DNA from: Neospora caninum Liverpool
Lineage: Eukaryota > Apicomplexa > Conoidasida > Eucoccidiorida > Sarcocystidae
NCBI RefSeq assembly: GCF_000208865.1
Contig: NC_018389.1
Coordinates: forward strand, 1,798,001-1,862,000
Reading direction: 5' to 3'
DNA: 64,000 nt
Of this stretch, positions 12,506 to 23,102 are shown piece by piece. The notes under the pieces are model-generated. The model searched no databases. It was not told the origin of the DNA and worked only from the letters and a program-made list of their open reading frames with translations. A program made the translations under genes and the position numbers. Numbering within the stretch: the stretch's first letter is position 1; each line of letters begins with the position of its first letter.

Positions 12506-15500
12506 CGGACACTGTTTTTTCTTGTGAATCATCGGCGAGCGGAGTCGAAAGCGGGACTCTGCATATTCGCACAATGTCGTGCCAGTAGGGATCCGCGAGC
12601 ACATCATTACTGCGCACGTGTAAACGGCCGGTTCACGCTGAACACAGCAGCAATTTTGAGAGTAGACGCCTTGAGGTGTGTCGCCTGGCCCGACGCACGA
12701 ACTTCATTAAGCAGCCAATGCCTAAACTGGAGGGGACAAGAACGAAACGCCCGTCTGGCATGCAGTGCAGACGTCCTTTTCCTACTGAAAAAAGATGCCA
12801 AAAAAAACCAGAAAGGAGGCCGTATCTGGCTGCCTCGTCTCCCCCCCTGTGTCTTGCTCTAGAAAGAACCTGGAGTCGCCTCTCGAGCAGAACACGGGCG
12901 CACAGCCACTGTTGACAGCATAGACTTACGGCGCTCTCTTCAGTAGCAGTCAACACATCTGTAGAATTAAATTTCCCTTCAATTTGGCCGTTTGAAGTAC
13001 TTGCAATGATGTAAATGTACCAATTGCGCCAGCGAAACTCAAGCCACGTGGCGGAGAAGTCGGTGACCCATGCCGGTGCCAGGAAGCGAGGCTTCCCGCT
13101 GGTCCGTACCCGCACGTGTATCTGCGAACCGGAGCACGAAAAGACAACGCACTTTTCCTTCGTCTCACAGACGCACGCGGAGACTCGCAGATGAACCGCC
13201 TGTTCAACTGAAAAAAATCCGTGGTAATTCTAAAGTCAAAACATATCTGACAGACACTGGCAGACACGGCTAGCACCGCTAGGCACGATAGCAACTACCG
13301 TCAGGAGTCTAGCTGTCGTGTCTGTTTGTGGTTCTCTTCCGCGACTCATTCAGAAAAGCAGGCAGACGCACTGATTTTGGATGGTATTATTTTTAACACC
13401 GCCTTCAGCGACTTCCATCGAGACGTCAGAAGCGATGAAATTGAACTCAATATGAAGCACGAACCGCTGGGATTTTTTCGTTGTGTGGCCCCCATCACAT
13501 GCCTGTATTTCCCCGGAATCTCCTGTCTACGGCACAAAGCGGTGGCTACTCTGGGGGTTGCTTTTGGTAGAAATTTTCCTCCTCTATTTATCTTGCTTGG
13601 AGAGCGGTGCAAAGACGAAAAATAGCCGCTCGAGGTATCAGAGCAGCTTCGTGTCGCCTTCTGCCGGGGTGTGCTACGCGTGCTAATTGTGGTGTCGAGA
13701 CCTAGGAACGGCGTCCAGGTTCATGTGCTGATGGCTAACGAGGATAAAGAGATCTGTGAAGCAAATGATCCACACGAAGATGGGCCCTCTGCCGACTGGA
13801 GATCCGGAATACGGGTTGCCAGGTCCTTTCGTTCGTGTAGAGCGCGTAGTTATCAACGACCCAGATAACCATCTATGACACACATCTGCCACCGGAGATT
13901 CGCGAGCTCGCCCGGCACTTGAGCGACCAGAGACCATGTACTTGTTTGTTCAGCATTCACGAAAAAAACCAGAAATTCGCTCCCTAGGGCAGCCATCGCT
14001 TTGCGCATACTGTCTGGCGAAGCCGTGGAAAAAATAGTGATATCCAGGGAGACCTGCAACATACCACGGTGGAGTGTGTGGCTTATATACGCATGGAGGG
14101 CTGTGACGGTTTTGCAGACACGTTCGCTTCAATGCATATCTCTCTGGGTCGCATCTGCAACAAACAGAGAAGCTTTTCATAACGCGTTCTACCATAGTGG
14201 AGCTAAACCGAAACACCTTCATGAATCGGGAAAGCACCCGCCACTGTGGTGTTCGCGCATGGCAGCAAATAAGCTGTTTCTGAATCGGAGGCCGTCTTTT
14301 TCAGGCTTCTTTTTGGACGATGAGAACAATGCTTGTCACTTATTGTTCCCAGGAACCGGAAGATCGCCATCACCTGGGTTCGACATCAGGCAGGACGGTC
14401 CATTTGCACATGCTGGTGTGTGTGTGTTGGTTGGTGGTTGCCGACCGAAGTGGTTCGACGAGGCATTCGCCAAAGCAACAAAATGCTGTGTGAGTATTTA
14501 CGGCAAACACATGTTCACTGGGGGATCGCCTAGGCCACTAGTAGCATTCTACGGCGGCGCCTCCTGTTTGCTCCGGGGAACAGCGTATTAACATTCAAAG
14601 TGAAGGTGCCTGCCATCGCCCCGTGCGAAGGGATTTGCTGACCACACTGGTCGGAATCCTGGCTTGGTAACGTTACTAGAGGTGCCTGTCACTGCCAGGT
14701 CCCCGCCCTCAAGGTGGGATGTACGCTGCAATGTAGGTTTATGTCGAGTCGCTCAAGGAAGATTTGATCCTGTTTATGATTTAAGGGATGTAAAGGTGCT
14801 CAGGGTCGTCTCAGATTCAGGCTTTACGTACCCGAATGTTAATTCAACAATCTGTGAGTCGAAATGTAGTCAGTGGATGGGTTATTATTGGGGTTGTGGC
14901 TGGGTCCTACGATACGCTGCCTGGACTTGGAGGTCAGTGTTCGACTGAGTGCTCCCTGGTCTCTACCAGATAACCCAAACATCGACATGGCACACCCACA
15001 TGCTGCTTCGCATCTACAGGACGACAGTCGAAGACGCCAACCAAGCCGCGAAACGCATAAACGCACGGACAATTGAACCTCTAGTGCGCCGTATCCGACT
15101 CCTCGCCTGGTTGTTTTATTCACCACCGCTGACTCCATTATCCACGGGATGAGAAAGAACGACGACAGACCACCACTCTAGAGACTAATCCACATTCGTT
15201 TAGCAGCGCAGCGACACTGTAGTTTCGCACCGTGGGTTTCCGTAGGAGTAATTTCTTTTAAAGTGCTTCCCACGGCTTCTTTCTCGACCGAAATCCAGCA
15301 CTACCGATCTTTTCACGAGCAAATTTGCACCCAAGTAGAGCTGTCTCTCGACTTCCTAATCGTCGTCGGCTTCGAAGTCTGGCGTGCCACAAACTACAAC
15401 AGCTGGGCTTCTCTTTTCTGAATACCCCTTCATGCAAAAGAGAAGGATATCCAGCACTCCCTTGTAGCGTTTGTGATATTGTCACTAATAGGGTGGTCAA

Positions 15501-15968
15501 GAAATCCATTTTCCCCCCCGACAACATACCCGACTCCGGACTTGCTGCATGCGAAAAAGAATGCACACCCAGGCACGGTAACAATGCTTTCTCTCCTGGA
15601 CACCTCTTCTGCTGCCATTGCCGCCCCCCTTCGATCCCAGACTGTTATTTCTTCTGAGTTTTTCTCTCCAAAATAACACTCAAATCGTGTTGATGCATTC
15701 TTATCCATTTGGTCTGCTTGTAAGATACAGTTCTAGGCGGTTATTGGGTTTTTGCCCGGAGTGTACGACGCAGAAACAGGCAGCGCTCTCTGCTGTTGCG
15801 GTCACTTGCTACTCTGCCAACCAGGCAAAAAAGGCAGACGAATCGAGAGTGACGAGAAATCGGGTCTCTGCCTCTTCCCCCTTTTCGCGCCTGCTCGGAC
15901 TACCACAGGCAACCACAACTGTCTTTTGTCGTTTCTCCCATACGGCTTCGTTCGCCACGCCTGTTGCA
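12506..15968. other. Divergent intergenic region (ROPK minus / DUF4241-like plus)
   Basis: Should hold both promoters. I see no gene. An open frame at 14001-14591 (plus) has no recognisable motif, no clear partner exons and mixed composition. A single TGAGACG heptamer (minus strand, 13167-13161), the type of element known from coccidian secretory-gene promoters, lies about 650 bp upstream of the ROPK start; one heptamer is weak evidence. A fragment related to one at 63.3 kb sits near 14844. Confidence 0.5.
14844..14886 (+). repeat. Dispersed fragment, copy 1 (probable mitochondrial-derived)
   Basis: TCAACAAT ... TCGAAATG ... AGTCA ... TGGATGGGTTAT matches 63327-63369 with 5 differences in about 42 bases. 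Weaker similarity continues to the right (GGGTCCTAC versus GGGCCTAC) after a gap. It lies in non-coding DNA. Confidence 0.55.
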
Positions 15969-18817
15969 ATGTCTTCCTCCAGAGGTGGCGAGACTTCCAC
16001 ATCTTCTGCGGCATCTTCCTCCGCAGGTTAGACACCTGTGGTTCTCTGAACACAAGCAGGAAAGCACGAAATGCGAAACGTCCATTCCGTGTCTTTTCAA
16101 CCACCGGTTTCCTTTCTGTTTTGGGGTTGTCACTGCAGCGGAAACGCTGAGCCCAGGAGTTCCGAGTGACAGGGGCGGCTCCGAGTGTCTGCTCTTGCAA
16201 CACACAAGCTGGCGAATGCAGGCTCTTCCCTCCATGCATCCTTGTCCAGTTTTGTCCCTGAATTTGCCGCATTGGGGGATCTCAGGTGTATAGACACCCT
16301 CGAATCACAGATGCACCGCGTGGACCCTTTTTCGTAGAATGGGGTAGTGCGTGGACGCGCTTTCCATTTGCGCTGTACAGATTTTGTCTATGCGTGACAA
16401 CGCATCCATCTGCCATTCTCGTTTCTCCGCGGCCAAATAGGAGATCAGAGATATCCGCATTTTATTGTGTATAAGTGTGCGTGTATGTGTGCGGTTCCGT
16501 GCCTACGAACGTTCCCGCTTCTCGCCCGTCGGCTGTTCGCACCGCTCGCGCCCCTGCTCGCTTTCGACTCCTGTGTGTTCAGGATCCACTCGCCTCGTCG
16601 ATGTCGGGTGTTTCATTCTCCGAGGAGATGGCCTTCTGATCGCAGACCCTCTTTCCGTTGGGGGCACTCTGGACACTGCGATGACCGCCGGAGGGGGGCT
16701 GGGCGCGGCTGTTCGTTCAGCCGGAGGTCGGACCTTCTCAGAGAAGAAGTCTGGATTTGCAGAAAACGGCGCGCAGCAGCGACCTGAGCTGTCTCTTCCT
16801 CAGGGCAGTCTCGCCCTCGACTACGTGGCCCCAGGATTGTGGGGAGTAAGTGGAGGGAAAAACGGGAAAAAACAGAGAGGGGGGAAAGGTGGGGAAGTCG
16901 GAAACCTTGGACACAAAAAGGCAGGGTAGAAGGCAAAAAGGGGCGGATAAGAGCCAGCGGAGGCAGTGATGACGCACGAGGAACGGCGGACAGTGGGGCG
17001 TACGGGAAGCATAAGGAGAGCAGACGCGCAGTGGAGTGTTGCCCCGCGTCTTGTATGGCAAAAGCCTGCGTGAACTTGGTGAAAAACGAGGCTCGACCTG
17101 TGACATCTGTTCACTCGTCTCAATTCGCCATTATTTCTGTCGCTCGACCTGCTCATATTTGTGGAGGCGTCTTCTTGACGTGTGCGCTTGCCTCACCTTC
17201 GGGCAGTACCGCTGTTGTCTGGAGTCCACGAACAAAGACATTCAAGACCTAAACCAGTAGTCCTACCCGTAGTATATGCTCCCCAGAACAAGCTTGTAAA
17301 TGATTCTGTCTCAGAGATTATCGCTCCCCGTACGATCATCTTCATCGTACTAGCTGCGCACAACGATGTGGAGATTCAACAGTTCTCGTGCCGGGCTCTC
17401 GACCCTGCCCGGGAGCAGCATTCTCCGCCTTCCCCGGCCCAATCTCAGATTTCGCCTGTCTCCAGAATCGGCTGTCAGCACTGCCGAACACTATCTCTGC
17501 GCTCTCGCCTATGTGTTTCTTCCCCAACCCGCAGGTTCTGGCCGACGTTGAGCGCATGCAGCCGATCGGAGGCGGGTGCAGTGCCGCACCAGGCGCGGGA
17601 GGAGCCCTGTCGGACTCTTCAGGCGACGACTTTTCGTTGTTGATGGACGCGGGGAGCTCAGTGAACGTCCTCTTTCTCCTCAACAGCGCACACATGCAAA
17701 TGCAGCAGGCGGAACTCAGTGTGTTGCAAGGCCTTCCCTGGGAACCTTTCGAAAGCCCGCGGGGCAACCGAGTCTACGTGAGTAGTGGCCAAGTCGGCGT
17801 TTTCACGACGCACAGCATGACAGGTACGTCTGAAGCGAAGGACGAGACGGTTTGCATGCACGTGGAGAAGAGGGAGAGAAAGCAGCAGTCGGGAGGGCCT
17901 GTGTCGCGCGAGGGTTAACTGGATGGTTCACGAATCCCGTGACTCGGAGAGACAGAGAACAAAGCGGCGAAAGGCAGAAAGTGGAACATCAGGCAGTGAA
18001 AACAGAGTCGATTTGCGAACGACCGAGCGCGAGCTTCTCCATAGAAAAGCGACGGAAACGTGGCAAGATTTATCTGCACAGATCCACACGAACGTGGTGT
18101 GTTCCACAGCCAGGGGGAAGGCGTGAAGAGCGGTCGAGAAGACGGGGTATGAACAAACGAAACAGCAAGCGTCGAATATCCCGGGAACGCCGCGGTCTGT
18201 TTTCCTTCTCAGATGCCCAGGAGGCGGTGTCGAGGGCCTCGCCGCAAGCTGCGCAAGCTCAAACCGCGTTGTGGTACAATCGCGCGTGCGAACTGACCTG
18301 CAGTGAACACCAAGTAGGTCCTGAGGCGCGTGCGTCTTTGCGTCTCGCGTTCGAAAAGCTCGTGCCGCGACGCCCCGTTGTGACCCGACCCCGTGGAATG
18401 CGCGTCCGGGTGTGTCCTCGGGAATGGTACCCTCTGATGTGCGTGACCGTCCTGTGTCTCTTCCGTTTCTGGGAGAGGACGTCCTGGATACGAGCGGCAT
18501 CGCAAACAGTGCGCCACAACCTCGAAAGGGGCCGCGCCGCTTGTGTCTCTCCCTCTCTGCTATCGTCTGCGATCTAACGATATGGATAGGTACCCGTCAC
18601 CGTCGGTGGCGCCCTCCGCGACCGCTTCTTCTCAATGTCTCCGTCGGTGTCTCTCCTGCGCTTCCCTCAGGTGGGCATTTTGGACGTCGCGGGAGGACCC
18701 GTCGGCTGTGTCTCCGCAACGGGAATCTCCGAAGAAGGGCGCTACCCGATTTACGTGGCGCGCAGTCCTGAAAGCGAGGAGATTTGGGCTGTGAAAGTCG
18801 CGTTCTTGTCCTCTTAA
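15969..18817 (+). CDS. DUF4241-like protein
   Basis: Exons 15969-16026, 16583-16845, 17535-17823, 18213-18313 and 18671-18817 join in phase to 285 residues. All donors are GT (GTTAGA, GTAAGT, GTACGT, GTAGGT) and all acceptors follow pyrimidine runs. After a short Ser-rich lead the protein has GDGLLIADPLS (the 'grants/DP' start typical of DUF4241), a hydrophobic core, LMDAGSSVNVLF, then VSSGQVGVF, WYNRACELT and the C-terminal GISEEGRYPIYVAR ... EIWAVKVAF. The last part resembles the SGYGDG-x-YP-x-Y ... V-x-V-x-F end of DUF4241 proteins, with GDG replaced by EEG. Biochemical function is unknown. The family is mainly bacterial, so a spliced protist copy is notable. The ATG choice is supported by stop-free phase joining only; an upstream non-coding exon is possible. 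Confidence 0.7.
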
Positions 18818-21800
18818 CGGACCCCGACCTGTGTCGCCTTCAGGGGCGTACGCTCCAGAAACGTGCCGACTGTGGGTTTTTGGAGAACGGCGGATTGAGG
18901 TTTTCTGCTTTTGAAACTTCCGGGAGTCTGGCACGCGCTACTCCAGTGTATGTCTGCCTCGGCCGTCTATGCGTCTTTGTCCGTGCCTCTGCCTCGCGTC
19001 CGAGGCGACATCACGTTTTCAGTTGAGGGAAGTGTGCGCCGTGTCCGTGCCGTGTGACCGATCCAAAGGGTCCGAGGAGAGAGACCTGAGAAAGAACCCA
19101 TCACAGGAGAGAGAACGCGCAAAGGGGCTGCGTCCTAGGCTTCCACAGCAGTCGGCTGCTCCGGGGAAGCGGATACGCAACAGGAAAGTCCGCTCCTCTC
19201 GCGACGACCTGAAGAGCACAAGCGGGATGGCTGAGGGGGGCGAGCGAGGCCGTGTCTTCGTCTGAGTCTTCGGGACCGAACGGCTTAGATTCGCAGAGGG
19301 CCGAAACCCCTGCCGCGCTCTCTCTGTTCTTTTTGCTGGCGCGGCCGAAGGCGTGAAGGCGTGTCGGAGACGCGGAGGGAAGGAGAGGCAGGCGCGAAGA
19401 CGGGAGGAATCAAGGAAGGCTTGACGCTTTTCAGGAGCTTTCCAATGGGGCGTTTCGAACCCGCGCCACGAGGGTACAGAACGGGGCGTCTCTCAAAGCC
19501 GGGGTGTCGCCCCTCCCCTGTAGGCCAGCGCATTCACGAGAGGTCTGAGGCGAGATAGACACTTTGTCCCTTCCCTGTCGGCTCTCGAATCGGTTTTTCA
19601 GAGCTTGTGTGTTGGTGGGGAAGGCGATCCCCGAGAAGGAATGCACGTCCATTAAGTCCGCGAAAATCCGAGCGTGTGTCATCTTTGCGGGGAAAAGCCC
19701 TGCATGCAGTTGTGCAGAAGGCGACTCGTGAGCGCCTGCAGGCGGTGGAGGGGAGTCGCTGAAAGGGCGGGAAAGAGATGACTTCTGCTGCTGTTAGATC
19801 TGCTCCTCGGACACTTTTTTCGAAGGTGCGTGTCGCCAGTATGGTATTTTCAGGGGGTCTCAGGTAACGGGGTAAGGCCGGGCTGCCTTTGGTGACAGTT
19901 GACGAGGGCGAGAGCAATTGCGCGAGAGACGCCTTTCCGTGGAGGTGTTGACGCCAGGCGATGCGAATGCAGGAGACTGCGTGCAAAGAGAACGGAGAAG
20001 AGAACGGGGGTTTCTGTGAAACATGCCGGACGAGGGAGAAGAACGCGGCGTTCAGTGAAGCGAGGTTGCGGGGTACCGATGGGGGCGCTATGCCGGCAGG
20101 CTCTCGCGTCTCCCTGTCGTTCCTAGTCGTTCCTAAACTACAATCTGGGAGAAACGGAGAGTGCAGAGCGAGGTAGAGGCGGGCATACGCGAGGTGTCTC
20201 CTGCTGACGGCTGCAAGGGACAGAGAAAACCCGAAGGAAATGGAAAGAGAGAGGAGTGGGAGAGGCGACCCTGTGCGCGAGGAAAAACATAGGTCACACA
20301 AAGGAAAAATACGGCCTGGCTTTACACAGCGTACTTTTTTATGAATCGGTATTCTCTTCCCATTCGTCTTGGGAATCGTGTACATCTATCGTCCAATAGT
20401 GAGAAAGACTTGTTGGTATGCTAAAGAATATATAGTTATGCACGTTGTGTACAGTTGATATGCCCACACGTCTTTTTGGGGCTCTGTAAGAAACCTGTGA
20501 AAATAGTGACAGGGAGTTTGCCGGGTGAGGGGCCAAAAGGCCGATGGCTTCTGTAGCACATCGCGAGCGGAGCGGCTGCGGCCTCCGCACCTTCGTCTGT
20601 ACAGTCTTAGAGGCTGTGTCGATATGCAGATCTGGTTCCGTCCATATGCTGTGCCGACATGCATTCAGAGATGTGCACGTGTGAACTTGTGTGCATGCAT
20701 CCGTACCGTGTACGACTCCGTTTTTGTCTATGTTCCACCTCGTTTCAAAAACGTCCGGGAGCTCCGGGGATGCGTCTAGGTTTCGGTGCGTGCCTGTGAC
20801 GCACTCAAACCGTGTACACTTCAGTACCATAGCTTCCCGCCTGCGGCTTGAGACGGAAATTCACACGCCGCCGCTTCGCCTGTTTGCACGTCGCGCATCC
20901 TAAAAGTCGTCCGCCCAGTCGAGAACAGCGTAAACACCCCCCTGCTTGCTGCTCATTCAAATCCGCCGCACTCTCGCCCACACGCACATCTAAACATGCA
21001 ATATAGAATATGCATCTCCGCCACACATTCTCTGCCTCACAAGCGAAAGTGAAGTATACATATAGGTTTGTATGTATAGAATGTATAGATGTGTATGTAT
21101 AAGTGTATATTTGCATGTCTGCGTGGCGCTCTGCTGTGGTTGTTTCAAGAAAGACCGTCAGTTGCCGATCAATGGCCGTTTGCGCGTCTTGCCACACCGG
21201 CAAGCGATCCACGCGTCCTCAAATTTCGTCGCGGAAATCGAGAAACGCAACCCACGTGCCTTCGTTCTTTTTCCCGTGGTTCCTTCGTTGCATGCGGCCA
21301 CAAATCTTTTGGCAGAAACTGCCCTCAAGAGCAAACAATTACTAAGACAATTACTAAGCATACTTTGGAGCTGAAGCTTCGTCTTCCTGTGTCAACAACT
21401 ACAGCTGGCCTTTTCCCCGACACCGTCCTGCCCGACTGAAAGTGCCTTTCGGTTCTCTCTGAGGGTTTAGGGTCGCAAACCGAAACGAACTCGGCGCTTT
21501 CAATTCATACCCTGCTCTGCGCTGTCTTCCTTTGCCCTCGCCTCTCCCCGTGTCTGTAGTGGAGGCTCAGAAAGTCTCCGATCGCATGCAAGTGGAGGAC
21601 AGTTCACCTCTGGAGAGAAGTGTGTACACATCTGCGTGCGACTGTTTCTAATGGAGCCGCCGGGCCAGTAAAGGTGTGCTTCAGGCCTCGTGATCGACAC
21701 AAGTGCGTGCAGAGAAAAAACGTTTTGGATTGCTGTCGCTTGTGCGGACACCAGCCGTCACGAGAAACGTCTCTTCTGTGTTTTGGGAAATAAGGCGGCT

Positions 21801-23102
21801 CAACCTCCAGTAGAGCATTTGGGGTGGGGCAGAGGGAACTCACTTCTGTTTCTGATCTCGCAAAGCTCAGAACAGTGTGGAACGTATCGACAGTGAGATA
21901 GTGACAGTGACTCGGAAAGAAATGAGGCACAACAATGGGCCGTACATACACTTGAGGTGACCAGTGGAGAGATAGACCTCTGTGAAGCATTGCTGTCTAC
22001 CGGTGAGCCGAACAAGGAAAAAACACAGAGGCAGAGGGAGAACGTGAAAAGCAAGAAGTGTAGAGAGAGAAGTGGACGGTGAGGAAGAGACAGGAGGAAG
22101 GAGGGAGAAGACACGGAAACAGAGATAAGAGGAGGAGAGACGGGAGAAAAGTAGAGGGGGAGAAAGGAGAGAAGAGAGACAAACAAGCAGAGAAAGGAGA
22201 GGAAAAGAGATCTGAGAAGGGAAAGATAGAGAGGAAAGAGAGGAAGGAGAGGAAGGAGAGAAAGGAGAGAAAGGAGAGAAAGGAGAGAAAGGAGAAGAAG
22301 CATCGAGAGTGACACACTGGGTTGTTGTTTGGAGATGATTATTTCGGACTTTGCAGGTGTGCATGCAGCTGCTAGTCACCAAGCGCATGCACACACTTGC
22401 GCAGGTTGTCGCTCGAAACCGGGCGAAAAACCCAACAAAAACGAGGAAACTGGAACACATCGGAAACGAAAGGAGAAACCATAAGATTTGCACGTGTTTG
22501 GCGTCGTTTTTCTTGCGATATCTTTGCATGCATTGCTTTTTACTCCTGCTTGCCTGTCCCCGTTCGTGTGTCGTTCCGACTCACCCTTCAGACAGAGAAA
22601 CTGGTTGTTTCCTACTGCTCCTCTTATCTCTCTTCTGATTTCCGTCGTGTATCTTTGTTCCCGTTCTTCGTTTTTTCTCTTTTAACTTTTTTCGTCTTGC
22701 CTCGTGTATCTAGATTACAAAGCTTGTCGTCTCCTCTTCTTCACGGGAGCTCTGACTGCCGCTCGGCATCTCTCGTCTGTGCCTTTCCTTCCGTTTCAAT
22801 CCTTGCTTTCTTTCTTCCTCAGATTTTCCTCATGCTTCCCTCTCTTCTTTCCGCTGGTTTTGTCCCTTCTGTCGATACTCCCCAATAACTGCGGCAAGCT
22901 TCTCTCTCCATATCCGCTTTCTCACGGTCATCGCCTGTCTCGCCTCCTCCGTCGTGGCTGTTCCTCTTTCATTCGTCTCTCTTCCGCTTCGTTCCCTCCT
23001 GTGCCTTTTCCGCGTCGCTTGATTCTCATCCCTGGCTCTCTCGCTGTCGCGAGTCTCTGAGGCCTAGAAGGAAGCTCGGAAAAAGAAACGGACGTGGAGA
23101 GA
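18818..23102. other. Intergenic between DUF4241-like gene and PTH2
   Basis: No supported gene. The 283-aa minus frame at 20385-19534 and other open frames have no motifs and are compositionally noise. The right half is strongly strand-biased: purine-rich at 22020-22310, pyrimidine-rich at 22600-23060, as in the 5' leaders of this genome. It should hold the 3' UTR of the left gene and the promoter and 5' UTR of PTH2. Confidence 0.5.
22080..22310. repeat. Purine-rich GGAGA/GAAAGGAGA tract
   Basis: About 230 bp almost free of pyrimidines on the + strand, ending in near-perfect 10-bp steps of GGAGAGAAAG at about 22230-22300. Simple-sequence DNA; the long frames across it are artefacts. Confidence 0.8.

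Noticed and set aside
13161..13167. TGAGACG heptamer upstream of the ROPK gene, and AGAGACG at 56144-56150 and 56704-56710
   Set aside because: The motif type is known in coccidian promoters, but single 7-base matches are expected by chance at this density; not called as regulatory features.
14001..14591. 196-aa plus-strand frame in the divergent intergenic region
   Set aside because: No motif, no good start context and no splice partner; chance frame in GC-balanced DNA.
19440..19480. GGGTTCGAAAC on the minus strand, resembling a tRNA T-loop
   Set aside because: The flanking bases do not form a five-pair T-stem and no tRNA body is present.
19534..20385. 283-aa minus-strand frame
   Set aside because: Composition and lack of motifs fit noncoding UTR sequence; no supporting exons.
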